Shown: positions 6,735 to 15,447, counted from the stretch's first letter. The stretch: DNA of 63,999 nucleotides from Desertibaculum subflavum (GCA_003576705.1 QOZS01000033.1:1-63999); one strand, 5' to 3'. The notes: generated from the sequence alone by a model not told the origin. A program made the numbers and translations.

Positions 6735-7712
6735 ATGCAGCCGATCAGGTCCGTTCTGTCGACATTGAAAGCGGCCGTCTTGGGCGCGAGCCTGGTGGCG
6801 AGCGCGCCGGCCGTTGCCGAGGAGATCTCGGTCACCCATTGGGGCGCGCTGATGTACGGCATCCCCTACGCGGTGGCGATGGACAAGGGCTTCTTCAAGG
6901 AGGCGGGCGTCGACATCACCGGCATCCTCACCTCCAAGGGCGGCGGCACGACGATGCGCAACGTGCTGGCGAGCGGCCTGCCCTATGGCGAGGTCGCCAT
7001 CGCTGCGGTGGTGGCGGCGCAGAAGGAGGGGATCGACGTCAAGATCGTGAACCTCGGCGTGCGGACGATCGCGGACGCGATCTGGGTCACCATGCCCGAC
7101 AGCAAGCTCAGGACCCCGCAGGACCTGATCGGCAAGAAGATCGCCTATACCAGCCCGAAATCGGTCACCGAGATGCTGACCATCCTGATGCTGAACGGGC
7201 AGAAGATCGATCTCGCCAAGGTGACGCGCGTCTCGCTCGGCGGCATCGGCGCCGGGCTGAAGGCGCTGGAGCAGGGCGCGGTCGATGCGGCGCCGATCGT
7301 CGAGCCGATCTACAGCCGGACCAAGGACAAGTACCGGGCCTATATCCCCGCCAAGGACGTGCTGCCGCCGATCGCCCAGACTGTCGGCGTGACGACCTCG
7401 GAATTCGCCAAGTCGAACGGCCCCAAGCTCAAGGCGATCGTCGCCGGCCGGCGCAAGGGCGTGGAGTTCGTCAAGGCCAACCCGAAGGAAGCCGCCACCA
7501 TCGCCGCCAAGTACTACAACCTCTCGCCGGAGCTGCTGGAGACGGCGATCAAGAACATGGTCGCGGTCGACTACTGGTCGCTCGGCAAGTTCGAGATCGA
7601 CGGCATGTCCAACATGGCGGAGGGCCTGCGCGTGATCGGCGAACTCGACGGCCCGGTCAACTGGGACAAGCTGATCGACCGCTCGTTCCTGCCGCAGGAT
7701 CTGGCCGGCTAG
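6735..7712 (+). CDS. ABC transporter substrate-binding protein, NitT/TauT (NMT1-like)
   Basis: A 325-residue periplasmic binding protein. Residues 1-28 form a signal peptide ending ASAPAVA before EEISVTHWG. The mature part has the SsuA/THI5/NMT1-like layout: IPYAVAMDKGFFKEAGVD, SKGGGTTMRNVLASG, and a C-terminal lobe with PKLKAIVAG. The family captures nitrate, sulfonates, bicarbonate, pyrimidines or riboflavin; the ligand cannot be told. A strong purine-rich ribosome binding site precedes the ATG. It is the first gene of a four-gene importer operon (binding protein, ATPase, two permeases). Confidence 0.88.
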   Translation: MQPIRSVLSTLKAAVLGASLVASAPAVAEEISVTHWGALMYGIPYAVAMDKGFFKEAGVDITGILTSKGGGTTMRNVLASGLPYGEVAIAAVVAAQKEGIDVKIVNLGVRTIADAIWVTMPDSKLRTPQDLIGKKIAYTSPKSVTEMLTILMLNGQKIDLAKVTRVSLGGIGAGLKALEQGAVDAAPIVEPIYSRTKDKYRAYIPAKDVLPPIAQTVGVTTSEFAKSNGPKLKAIVAGRRKGVEFVKANPKEAATIAAKYYNLSPELLETAIKNMVAVDYWSLGKFEIDGMSNMAEGLRVIGELDGPVNWDKLIDRSFLPQDLAG

Positions 7713-7725
7713 GCAGCGGGCCGCC

Positions 7726-8517
7726 ATGTCGGCGCATGCCGCGCTGGCGGGGGTAAGCCGGGTCTATCCGGGCGGCGATGGCCGGGCGCCGCTGCACGCG
7801 CTCGGCCCCATCGACTTGGCGCTCCGGCCGGGCGAGTTCTTTGCCGTGGTCGGGCCGTCCGGCTGCGGCAAGTCGACCCTGCTCGAAGTGCTGGCCGGCC
7901 TCGCGCCGGCTTCCGAAGGGACGGTCACTTTCGAGGGCAGCCCGGTCGCCGGCGCCGTGCCGGAAGGCGTCGGCGTCGTGTTCCAGGAGGATGCCAGCTT
8001 CCCCTGGGCCAATGTCTACGACAACGTCGCCTTCGGCCTGCAGGGCAGCGGGCTCGACCGGTCTGAGATCGATGCCCGCGTCAGGTCGGCGCTCGCCTTC
8101 ATGGGGCTCCGGGACTTCGCCTCGGCCTATCCGGCGCAGCTCTCCGGCGGCATGCGGCAGCGCGTCTGCATCGCCCGCACGCTGGTGCTGAAGCCGCGCC
8201 TGATTCTGCTCGACGAGCCGTTCGGCGCGCTCGACGCGCAGACGCGGCTGCTGATGGGCGACGAGGTGCTGCGGCTCTGGCGCGAGACCGGCGCCACCGT
8301 CCTGCTCATCACCCATGCACTGGACGAGGCGGCCATGCTGGCCGACCGGGTGGGGGTGATGTCGGCCCGGCCCGGCCGCTTCATCGACGTGGTGGAGACC
8401 GGATGGCCGCGCGAACGGGATTCGCGCCTCGCCGAGCGGCCGGATTTCGGCGCGCTGGTGGCCCGGCTCTGGTCCTCGCTCCGCGTCGAATCCATCAAGG
8501 CGCTGGGCCATACATGA
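7726..8517 (+). CDS. ABC transporter ATP-binding protein, NitT/TauT type
   Basis: A 263-residue ABC ATPase with Walker A GPSGCGKST (residues 43-51), a Q-loop in FQEDASFPWANV, signature LSGGMRQR, Walker B LILLDEPFGALD and the switch histidine in LLITHALDEA. The FPWANV motif just after the Q-loop is characteristic of the SsuB/TauB/NrtD group. It follows the binding protein by 13 bp and overlaps the first permease by 4 bp (ATGA). Energises import with the neighbouring permeases. Confidence 0.94.
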   Translation: MSAHAALAGVSRVYPGGDGRAPLHALGPIDLALRPGEFFAVVGPSGCGKSTLLEVLAGLAPASEGTVTFEGSPVAGAVPEGVGVVFQEDASFPWANVYDNVAFGLQGSGLDRSEIDARVRSALAFMGLRDFASAYPAQLSGGMRQRVCIARTLVLKPRLILLDEPFGALDAQTRLLMGDEVLRLWRETGATVLLITHALDEAAMLADRVGVMSARPGRFIDVVETGWPRERDSRLAERPDFGALVARLWSSLRVESIKALGHT

Positions 8518-9266
8518 CGCGGGTCGGCTGGCTCAGGCTCGGCATCATCGGCGGCGCCATCGGCCTGCTCGAGATCCTGTGCCGCGCCGGCGCGATCAAG
8601 AAGGTCACCATGGTGCCGCCGAGCGACATGGTGCTGGCGCTCGGCCAGCTGCTCGCCAAGGGTGAGCTGCTCGACGATATCGGCCGCACCTTGTCGTCGG
8701 TCGCCATCGCCGGCGCCATCGCGGTGGCCGGCGGCATCCTGCTCGGCATCGGCCTGCACGCGCTGCCGCGGTTCCGCCGCGCGGTGGAGCCGATGCTGGC
8801 CAGCTGGTACGCGGTGCCGTTCTTCATCTTCTACCCGCTGCTGGTCGGCATTTTCGGCCTGTCGGATGCGCCGATCATCGTCGTCGCCGTGCTGTTCGCC
8901 ATCGTCGCGATGATCGTCAACACCCTGAACGGGCTCGACCGGGTGACGCCGGTGCTGCGCAAGGTGGCGCGGGTGCATCGGCTCAACGCGCCGGATACCG
9001 TGCGGCGCATCCTGCTGCCGGCGATCGCGCCGCACCTGCTCACCGGCTTCAAGCTCGCCACCGCCTATTCCTTCATCGGCGTGATCGCATCTGAGTTCAT
9101 CCTCTCGACCTCCGGCCTCGGCTTCGCCATCGCGCATGCCTACAACAATTTCGAGACGCGGAAGATGTACGCGCTGATGCTGCTGATCATCGTGCTGGTC
9201 ACCGCGATCAACACGGCGCTGTTCATGTGGGAGCAGCGGCTGCTCCGCCGCCGTTTCAACCGATGA
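8514..9266 (+). CDS. ABC transporter permease (first of two), NitT/TauT type
   Basis: A 250-residue inner-membrane protein with about six hydrophobic helices. It contains the EAA-type cytoplasmic loop in LNAPDTVRRILLPAIAPHLLTGF, which docks on the ATPase. The ATG at 8514 overlaps the ATPase stop. It shares its architecture with the next gene but is clearly diverged from it, so the channel is expected to be a heterodimer rather than the homodimer usual for this family. Confidence 0.9.
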   Translation: MTRVGWLRLGIIGGAIGLLEILCRAGAIKKVTMVPPSDMVLALGQLLAKGELLDDIGRTLSSVAIAGAIAVAGGILLGIGLHALPRFRRAVEPMLASWYAVPFFIFYPLLVGIFGLSDAPIIVVAVLFAIVAMIVNTLNGLDRVTPVLRKVARVHRLNAPDTVRRILLPAIAPHLLTGFKLATAYSFIGVIASEFILSTSGLGFAIAHAYNNFETRKMYALMLLIIVLVTAINTALFMWEQRLLRRRFNR

Positions 9267-10012
9267 ACCCGGCCATCGCCCGCCACCTCGATTTCCTGCT
9301 GGTCGGAATCGGCCTGCTGGCGATCTGGCAGGGCCTGTTCCTGTGGATCGGCGAGACCGGGATCTCCTCGCCGCTGCAGACCATCCGCCATCTCGGTGCG
9401 CTGGCCGAACGGCAGATGTTCTGGACCCATGCCTGGGCGACGCTCGATGCCTTCCTGCGCTCGCTCCTGATCGCCGCGGTCGGCGGCATCGTGATCGGCC
9501 TCTGGCTCGGCATCGGCAAGGTGGCGGGGCAGGTGGCGGAGCCGATCCTGGTCGCCCTCTATTCGCTGCCCAAGGTCACGCTCTATCCGGTGATCCTGCT
9601 AATCTTCGGCCTCGGCCTCTCGGCCAAGGTGGCGTTCGGCGCCATCCACGGCATCATCCCGGTCATCCTGTTCACCATGAGCGCGGTCCGCACCATCCGC
9701 CCGGTGCTGATCAAGACGGCCAAGGTGATGCGGCTCAGCCCGGCGAAGACCGCGTGGCGGGTGCTGATGCCGGCGGCGCTGCCGGAGATCGTCACCGGGC
9801 TCCGCATCGGCTTCTCGCTCACCTTGCTCGGCGTGCTGATCGGCGAGATGTTCGCCTCGCAAGCCGGCTTGGGCTTCATGGTGATCAACGCCATCGGCCT
9901 CAACGACACCGAGACCATGATGGCGGTGACCGTGCTGATGATCGTGCTGGCCGGCATCGCCAACGTTCTGCTGCTTGCCCTCGACCACCGTCTGCACCGG
10001 CGGGCGGGCTGA
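9263..10012 (+). CDS. ABC transporter permease (second of two), NitT/TauT type
   Basis: A 249-residue membrane protein of the same permease family: LYSLPKVTLYPVILLIFGLG, then the coupling loop RLSPAKTAWRVLMPAALPEIVTGL and IGEMFASQAGLGFMV near the C-terminus. The ATG at 9263 overlaps the stop of the previous permease. It ends the operon, 11 bp before the convergent MerR-ATPase gene. The EMF.S..GLGF segment is the standard periplasm-proximal signature of this group. Confidence 0.9.
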   Translation: MNPAIARHLDFLLVGIGLLAIWQGLFLWIGETGISSPLQTIRHLGALAERQMFWTHAWATLDAFLRSLLIAAVGGIVIGLWLGIGKVAGQVAEPILVALYSLPKVTLYPVILLIFGLGLSAKVAFGAIHGIIPVILFTMSAVRTIRPVLIKTAKVMRLSPAKTAWRVLMPAALPEIVTGLRIGFSLTLLGVLIGEMFASQAGLGFMVINAIGLNDTETMMAVTVLMIVLAGIANVLLLALDHRLHRRAG

Positions 10013-10023
10013 TTGCCTTCGGC

Positions 10024-11058
10024 CTATGCCACTTGCGGCCGCATCGCCACGAGGCCCGCCGTCCGCGCCCGCACCTCGGGCGAGGCGAGGCAGGTGGCGA
10101 CGGCCTCATAGCCGGGCGCTCCCGCATTTGGCGCGACGCGGGTCGGCGGGCTGTGGTTGGCCGGGCAGAGGATGATTGCCTCGTCGTGCCCGACAGCGGC
10201 CAGATCGAGAATGGCGCTGGAGCGCGTGAGCAGGAACAGCGACGGCGCCTCCGGCCCGCGCTGGCGCAGATGGGCGATCAGCGCCTCCTGCGTGGCCTGG
10301 TCGAGCCCTTGCTCGACCATATCGACGACCAGGGTCGCCGGGGCTTCGGACGCCAAAGCGACAACCAGGGCGACGAGAGCGGGTGAGGTCTCGGCGCCAT
10401 CGTCGATCAGCCAGGTAAGGGTCTGATCCACGCGTGACCTCAAGGCAGGGTCCGCCGCCATCCGCGCCTGCGCTTTCGCACCGCCGTCGGCCGACCGATC
10501 CAGGCCGATGAACTCGGCGCCCGGCAGGTTCTCGGCGATGGCCCGCGCCAGGCGCGTCTTGCCGCTGCCCAGCGGGCCGACGATGTAGTTCACGGGCCGA
10601 ATCTCGTTGAGCTCGAACCTTTCGCCGCCCCACGGCCAGGGCAGGTCGAAGGCCGTCCCGGCGTCACTCTGGGGTCGCGCCAGCTGCGCGATCTCGTCGA
10701 CGGTCGGCACGCTCCCCCGCGCGATCTTGGTCCGCAGCGCGCCCACCATCAGGACGGTGTCGGCCAGCTGGCGGATGCGACCTTCGAGCGCCGCCTGATG
10801 CGCCGCCAGGGCCGGCTCCAGACCTTGCGGATCGCCCCGCAGCACGCGTTCCACCTGAGCCAGGCTGAAGCCCAGCGCGCGCAGCGCCGCGATCTCGGCG
10901 GCGCGGGCCATCTCCGCAGGGCCGTACGCTCGCCAGCCCGCCGCCGTGCGGATCGGCTTTATCAGGCCGCGCCGCTCGTAGAGGCGCAGTGCCTTGGCGG
11001 AGACGCCAAGCCGCGCGGCGGCCTCGGATGGGCTCAGGAATTGTGCGGACGTGCTCAC
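10024..11058 (-). CDS. MerR-type regulator fused to a P-loop ATPase domain
   Basis: A 344-residue two-domain protein. Residues 8-75 are a MerR winged helix: FLSPSEAAARLGVSAKALRLYERRGLI, then GWRAYG and ALGFSLAQVERVL. A helical linker (80-125) follows as in MerR dimers. In place of a small ligand domain, residues 150-340 form an ATPase-like domain with P-loop GPLGSGKT (161-168) and a Walker B-like TLVVDMVEQGLD (242-253). No ABC signature LSGGQ is visible. I recall similar fused proteins in rhizobia, called only MerR regulators. The ligand and target are unknown; it is divergent from dapA across 145 bp and convergent with the ABC importer. Confidence 0.8.
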   Translation of the reverse strand: MSTSAQFLSPSEAAARLGVSAKALRLYERRGLIKPIRTAAGWRAYGPAEMARAAEIAALRALGFSLAQVERVLRGDPQGLEPALAAHQAALEGRIRQLADTVLMVGALRTKIARGSVPTVDEIAQLARPQSDAGTAFDLPWPWGGERFELNEIRPVNYIVGPLGSGKTRLARAIAENLPGAEFIGLDRSADGGAKAQARMAADPALRSRVDQTLTWLIDDGAETSPALVALVVALASEAPATLVVDMVEQGLDQATQEALIAHLRQRGPEAPSLFLLTRSSAILDLAAVGHDEAIILCPANHSPPTRVAPNAGAPGYEAVATCLASPEVRARTAGLVAMRPQVA

Positions 11059-11203
11059 GAATCACCTCGTCGGTCATCGGACGCCAGCTTTGTCGGGGTG
11101 GCCCCAAGGGCCGAGTCAACCTGTAAAACTATCGACAATGCTTGTTTGCCCACCCCGTGGGCACTAAGTTCCGGCATTCCGTCGGCCGGCGAGGGAGGAT
11201 GGC

Positions 11204-12079
11204 ATGTTCAAAGGGTCCATTACTGCGCTCGTGACGCCGTTCAAGAACGGCAAGGTCGATGACAAGGCCTTCCAGGCCCTGGTGGACTGGCAGATCAAGG
11301 AAGGCACGCATGGGCTGGTCCCCTGCGGCACGACCGGCGAATCGCCGACCCTGACCCATGAGGAGCACGACCGCGTGGTGGCGCTCTGCATCGAGGCGGC
11401 GGCGGGGCGGGTGCCGGTGATCGCCGGCACGGGCTCGAACTCGACCGACGAGGCGATCCGGCTGACCAGGCACGCCAAGAAGGCGGGCGCCACCGGCGCG
11501 CTGATCGTCTCGCCCTATTACAACAAGCCGACCCAGGCGGGGCTCTACGCGCATTTCGAGGCGATCGCCAAGGCGGTCGACATCCCGATCGTGGTCTACA
11601 ACATCCCGCCGCGCTGCATCGTCGACATCCAGGTCGAGACCATGGCGAAGCTCGCCAAGCTGCCGAACATCGTCGGCGTCAAGGACGCCACCGGCGACAT
11701 CGCCCGCATCACCAAGCAGCGCCGCGAATGCGGCAAGGACTTCATCCAGCTCTCCGGCGACGACGCGCTGGCGCTCGGCCAGATGTCGCATGGCGCGGTC
11801 GGCTGCATCTCGGTGACGGCCAACGTGGCGCCGCGCCTGCTCTCGGATTTCCAGAATGCCTGGGCGGCCGGCAACCGTGACAAGGCGCTCGAGCTGAACG
11901 ACCGCCTGGCGCCGCTGCACGAGAGCCTGTTCGTCGAGACCAGCCCGGCCCCCATCAAGTTCGCCATGAGCCTGATCGGCAAGTGCGAGGAGACGGTGCG
12001 CCTGCCGCTCGCCCCGATCGGCGAGCAGACCCGCGAGCGCGTGAAGAGCGCCATGCGCGGCGTCGGCCTGATCAACTGA
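11204..12079 (+). CDS. dapA: 4-hydroxy-tetrahydrodipicolinate synthase
   Basis: A 291-residue TIM-barrel lyase condensing pyruvate with aspartate semialdehyde, the first committed step of lysine and diaminopimelate synthesis. Visible residues: CGTTGESPTL (residues 41-50), SPYYNKPTQAGLY, Y132 in VVYNIPPR, and the Schiff-base lysine K160 in GVKDATGD. Length is normal for the family. A good ribosome binding site (GAGGGAGGA) precedes the ATG. smpB follows by 7 bp, an arrangement common in Alphaproteobacteria. Confidence 0.97.
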   Translation: MFKGSITALVTPFKNGKVDDKAFQALVDWQIKEGTHGLVPCGTTGESPTLTHEEHDRVVALCIEAAAGRVPVIAGTGSNSTDEAIRLTRHAKKAGATGALIVSPYYNKPTQAGLYAHFEAIAKAVDIPIVVYNIPPRCIVDIQVETMAKLAKLPNIVGVKDATGDIARITKQRRECGKDFIQLSGDDALALGQMSHGAVGCISVTANVAPRLLSDFQNAWAAGNRDKALELNDRLAPLHESLFVETSPAPIKFAMSLIGKCEETVRLPLAPIGEQTRERVKSAMRGVGLIN

Positions 12080-12086
12080 GAGGGCG

Positions 12087-12551
12087 ATGGCGGAGCCCGA
12101 GCGACGCATAGCGGCCGACAACCGGCGCGCCCGCCACGACTACTTTCTCGACGAGAAGTACGAAGCCGGTATCCAGCTGCAGGGTACCGAGGTCAAGTCG
12201 CTGCGCTCCGGCCGCGCCAACCTCGCGGATGCGCATGCCGGCGAGCGCGAAGGCGAGATCTGGCTCTACAACGCCTATATCCCGGAATATGCCGGCGGCA
12301 ACCGCTTCAACCACGAGCCGCGCCGGCCGCGCAAGCTGTTGCTGCACAAGCGCGAGATCTCCAAGCTGATCGGCAGCATCAAGCGCGGCGGCTACACGCT
12401 GATCCCGCTCTCGATCTATTTCAACCAGCGCGGCATGGCCAAGGTCGAGGTGGCGCTGGCGCGCGGCAAGAAGATGCACGACAAGCGCGCTTCCGAGAAG
12501 GAGCGCGACTGGAAGCGCGAGCAGGGCCGGGTGATGCGCGATCGGGGTTGA
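12087..12551 (+). CDS. smpB: SsrA-binding protein SmpB
   Basis: A 154-residue tmRNA-binding protein needed for trans-translation rescue of stalled ribosomes. The N-terminal part has DYFLDEKYEAGIQLQGTEVKS and SGRANLADA, the middle has HEPRRPRKLLLHKREI, and the basic C-terminal tail (GKKMHDKRASEKERDWKREQ) is the segment that enters the mRNA channel. Length is typical. It lies 7 bp after dapA in the same operon. The ssrA RNA itself is not in this window. Confidence 0.97.
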   Translation: MAEPERRIAADNRRARHDYFLDEKYEAGIQLQGTEVKSLRSGRANLADAHAGEREGEIWLYNAYIPEYAGGNRFNHEPRRPRKLLLHKREISKLIGSIKRGGYTLIPLSIYFNQRGMAKVEVALARGKKMHDKRASEKERDWKREQGRVMRDRG

Positions 12552-12567
12552 GCGAGGAGTTTTGCCG

Positions 12568-13230
12568 ATGGCGGACGATGACGGCGTGACGATGTTCGGC
12601 CGGATCAAGGACAAGCTGATCGCTTCCAAGCAGCAATGGGCGAAGCAGGGGCGCTTGCTCACCGGCCGTCCGAACAGCGAGCGCCTGCCGCCGGGGCAGC
12701 GGCTGGTTCGCGACTGGCCGGTGCTCGATCTCGGCGTGCAGCCGCATGTGCCGCTCGATCTCTGGAAGCTGACCGTCGACGGCGCCGTCGAGAGCCCGGC
12801 GGTGTGGGACTGGAACGCCTTCGCGGAGCTGCCGCAGGTCGAGATGGTGAGCGACATTCACTGCGTCACCCAATGGTCGCGCTACGACAACCGCTGGGCC
12901 GGCGTCGCCGCGACGCAGATTCTCGAGCTGGTGCAGCCGAAGCCGGAGGCGACGCATATCGTGTTCCACGCGCATGACGGCTACACCACCAACGTCACGC
13001 TCGAGATGTTCGCGGCTGCCGACGTGATCGTGGCCCACTCCTGGGAAGGCGAGCCGCTCAGCCGCGAGCATGGCGGCCCGGTGCGCATCGTCATGCCGCA
13101 ATTCTATTTCTGGAAATCGGCGAAATGGGTGCGGCGGATCGAGTTCCGCGCCGCCGACAAGCCGGGCTTCTGGGAAGTCCGCGGCTACCACAACGAAGGC
13201 GATCCCTGGCAGGAACAGCGCTACAGCTGA
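12568..13230 (+). CDS. Sulfite oxidase-like molybdopterin-dependent oxidoreductase
   Basis: A 220-residue cytosolic protein of the sulfite oxidase/YedY molybdenum-cofactor fold. C99 in VSDIHCVTQWSRYDNRW is the expected molybdenum-ligating cysteine. The later VIVAHSWEGEPLSREHGGPVR and WKSAKWVRRIEF match the cofactor-pocket strands. There is no Tat signal, unlike MsrP. The substrate is unknown. The ATG at 12568 is 8 bp after GAGGAG; an upstream in-frame TTG at 12562 is too close to that site. Probably transcribed with dapA-smpB. Confidence 0.82.
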   Translation: MADDDGVTMFGRIKDKLIASKQQWAKQGRLLTGRPNSERLPPGQRLVRDWPVLDLGVQPHVPLDLWKLTVDGAVESPAVWDWNAFAELPQVEMVSDIHCVTQWSRYDNRWAGVAATQILELVQPKPEATHIVFHAHDGYTTNVTLEMFAAADVIVAHSWEGEPLSREHGGPVRIVMPQFYFWKSAKWVRRIEFRAADKPGFWEVRGYHNEGDPWQEQRYS

Positions 13231-13240
13231 TCGTCTCTGA

Positions 13241-13328
13241 CGTCGTGGCCGGGCTTGACCCGGCCACCCACGCCGATGGGCAGTGCTGCGGCGAGCCGTG
13301 GATGCCCGGGACAAGCGCGGGCACGACG
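13241..13328. repeat. Intergenic palindromic repeat with two nested hairpins
   Basis: The outer arms CGTCGTG (13241-13247) and CACGACG (13322-13328) are inverted repeats. Inside, GTGGCCGGG/CCCGGCCAC (13245-13267, 5-nt loop) and TGCCCG/CGGGCA (13303-13323) form two hairpins. The sequence resembles the abundant alphaproteobacterial intergenic repeat with a CGTGG(A/T)TGCCCGGGACAAG core. It sits between two convergent genes, where it may also act as a bidirectional terminator. Confidence 0.75.
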
Positions 13329-13336
13329 AACTGAAG

Positions 13337-13972
13337 CTACGATCGGAGCCTTGCTCTGATCCGCGCGAACACGGCGCGGAACATCTCCGGCGTCAGCACG
13401 CCCGTGTTGGTGTTGTAGCGCGAGCAGTGATAGCTGTCGAAGAGCATGCGGCCGTCGCCGAGATCGTGCTCGGCGCCGTGCCCGAAGGCGAAGCGCGAGA
13501 GCTTCAGACCGAGCGCGCGCAGGCTCGCGTCATGCGCGATGCGGCCGAGTGCCAGGATGGCGGCGAGCTTCGGCAGGCCGGCGAGCTCCGCGGCGAGGAA
13601 GCGGTTGCAGGTCCTGATCTCCGCCGGCGTCGGCTTGTTCTCCGGCGGCACGCAGCGCACGGCGTTGACGATGCGGCAGCCGACCAGCTGCAAACCGTCA
13701 TCCGGCCGCTGCGTGTAGGTGCCGCGGGCGAAGCCGAACGCGCCGAGCGTCGCATAGAGCAGGTCGCCGGCGTAGTCGCCGGTGAACGGCCGCCCGGTGC
13801 GGTTGGCGCCCTTCAGCCCCGGCGCCAGCCCGACGATCAGAAGCCGCGCATCCTCGCTGCCGAAGGACGGCACCGGCGCATTGTGGAAATCGGGGAAGGC
13901 GGCGCGGTTGCGGTGGCGGAACTCGACCAGGCGGGGGCAGTCGGGGCAGTCGTGCCCGGGTGCGTCGATCAC
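13337..13972 (-). CDS. Uracil-DNA glycosylase, family 5 (UDGb) type
   Basis: A 211-residue base-excision enzyme. C9 and C12 at the N-terminus together with C99, C107 or C122 are candidates for the 4Fe-4S cluster ligands of family 4/5 glycosylases. Motif A is GLAPG (48-52), where family 5 lacks the usual catalytic Asp/Asn, and the C-terminal motif is HCSRYN (182-187). It removes uracil and related damaged bases from DNA. Overlaps the upstream NYN-domain gene by 4 bp, implying coupled expression. Family 4 is the alternative, but GLAPG favours family 5. Confidence 0.88.
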   Translation of the reverse strand: MIDAPGHDCPDCPRLVEFRHRNRAAFPDFHNAPVPSFGSEDARLLIVGLAPGLKGANRTGRPFTGDYAGDLLYATLGAFGFARGTYTQRPDDGLQLVGCRIVNAVRCVPPENKPTPAEIRTCNRFLAAELAGLPKLAAILALGRIAHDASLRALGLKLSRFAFGHGAEHDLGDGRMLFDSYHCSRYNTNTGVLTPEMFRAVFARIRARLRS

Positions 13973-14691
13973 GCTCCGCCGCGGCGGAAATTCGGTGGTA
14001 CGGCCGGGCGCTGCGATCCGTCCCCGCCGGCGGGGGGCTGGCTCGGCCGCGGCGCCGAGGTGTAGCGCGACGGCAGCACCGGCGTCGTATCGACCTCGTC
14101 GTCGCCGCTTTGCGGCGCCTCGGCCTGGCGCGCCATGCGCTGCTGCATCGCGGCTTCGCGCAAGGCCGGGTCCCGCATGATCTTCGGCGCCAGCTCCTGC
14201 AGCTCGATGAACTGGTCGGCCTGGCGGCGCAGCTCGTCCGCCACCATGGGCGGCTGGCTGCGGATGGTCGACACCACGCTGGCGCGCACGCCCTTGCGCT
14301 GCACCGCCTCGACCAGGCGGCGGAAATCCCCGTCGCCGGAGAACAGCACGACATGATCGAGATGCGGCGTCATCTCCAGCATGTCGATCGCCAGCTCGAT
14401 ATCCATATTGCCTTTGATCCGGCGGCGGCCGCTCTCGTCATAATATTCCTTGGTCCGCTTCGTGACCAGGGTGTAACCATTGTAGTCTAGCCAATCCACC
14501 AGGGGACGGAGCGGGGAATATTCCTGATCCTCGATGATGGCGGTGTAATAGAAAGCCCGAATCAAGCGCCCTCTATTGGCAAATTCCTGCAGGAGTTTCT
14601 TGTAGTCGATGTCGAAGCCCAGACCCCGGGCCGCCGAGTACAAATTGGCCCCGTCGATGAAGAGACCTATGCGCTCTTGCGAATAGAACAT
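13969..14691 (-). CDS. NYN-domain (LabA/DUF88) protein
   Basis: A 240-residue protein with an N-terminal NYN/PIN-like nuclease fold: GLFIDGANLYSAARGLGFDIDY, KGNMDIELAIDML and VLFSGDGDFRRLV carry the conserved acidic cluster. Residues 165-240 form a proline- and glutamine-rich disordered tail. LabA-like proteins are putative ribonucleases; the substrate is unknown. I chose the Met at 14691 since homologues begin MFY just before the first strand; an ATG at 14715 would add eight residues. It is divergent from folK. Confidence 0.88.
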   Translation of the reverse strand: MFYSQERIGLFIDGANLYSAARGLGFDIDYKKLLQEFANRGRLIRAFYYTAIIEDQEYSPLRPLVDWLDYNGYTLVTKRTKEYYDESGRRRIKGNMDIELAIDMLEMTPHLDHVVLFSGDGDFRRLVEAVQRKGVRASVVSTIRSQPPMVADELRRQADQFIELQELAPKIMRDPALREAAMQQRMARQAEAPQSGDDEVDTTPVLPSRYTSAPRPSQPPAGGDGSQRPAVPPNFRRGGA

Positions 14692-14814
14692 GCCCGCCCC
14701 TTTGATCGCCGCCATCAGCCGCCCCAGCTACGGGCCGCGAATCGTAAATGTTAAGCTCTGTGTGTTCTTCGATACCATATTGCATTGCCCGCACAAGAGG
14801 CCACCGTCACGGAA

Positions 14815-15315
14815 ATGACGATTCTCGTTGCCTTGGGTAGTAACCTGCCAGCCGCCGCGCACGCTTCGCCGCTGGACACCCTCCGCGCGGCCATCGCCCG
14901 GCTACCGGCTCATGGCGTAGCGGTCGAGCGCCAGTCGCGATTCTACACCTCTCCCGCCTGGCCGCCATCGGATCAGCCAGACTATGTGAACGCCGTCGTC
15001 GCGGTGACGACCGATCTGCCGCCCGCGGCGCTGTTGGCCGCGCTGCTTCGCATCGAACGGGAATTCGGCCGCCAACGATCGGTGCCGAACGCCGCCCGCA
15101 CCCTGGACCTCGATCTTATCGCCTATGACCACCTCGTGGTGAATACGCCCGACAGGTCGTTGCAGTTGCCGCATCCGCGCGCCGCCGCGCGCCCCTTCGT
15201 CCTGCTGCCGCTGCGGGACGTGGCGCCGGACTGGCGGCATCCGGTCACCGGCCGCACCGTGGCGGAACTGCTGGCCGGACTTGACCTTGCGGGCACACAT
15301 TCGCTCGAAGTCTGA
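14815..15315 (+). CDS. folK: 2-amino-4-hydroxy-6-hydroxymethyldihydropteridine pyrophosphokinase
   Basis: A 166-residue folate enzyme transferring pyrophosphate from ATP to the pterin. It starts ILVALGSNL, has FYTSPAWPPSDQPDYVNAVVAV, then RTLDLDLIAYD (the metal-binding DxD) and LPHPRAAARPFVLLPLRDVAP. Length is typical for HPPK. The ATG at 14815 is favoured over a TTG at 14785 because the conserved strand follows immediately. It begins a long plus-strand run of housekeeping genes. Confidence 0.95.
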   Translation: MTILVALGSNLPAAAHASPLDTLRAAIARLPAHGVAVERQSRFYTSPAWPPSDQPDYVNAVVAVTTDLPPAALLAALLRIEREFGRQRSVPNAARTLDLDLIAYDHLVVNTPDRSLQLPHPRAAARPFVLLPLRDVAPDWRHPVTGRTVAELLAGLDLAGTHSLEV

Positions 15316-15447
15316 CTGGCGCCCCTTGAGCTATTGGCCGAGCGTGCAAATATTGTTGGCATGGCTTGGGTTTACGTTGCGTTCGTCGGCGCCCCGCACT
15401 ATGAACAGGATCAATCTCGCCTCTCCTAGCAAGGACTTCGCCGCCCC

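Noticed and set aside
6155..7756. 533-codon plus-strand frame across the glycosyltransferase and binding-protein genes
   Set aside because: Out of frame with both recognised proteins and made of low-complexity Gly/Arg/Ala.
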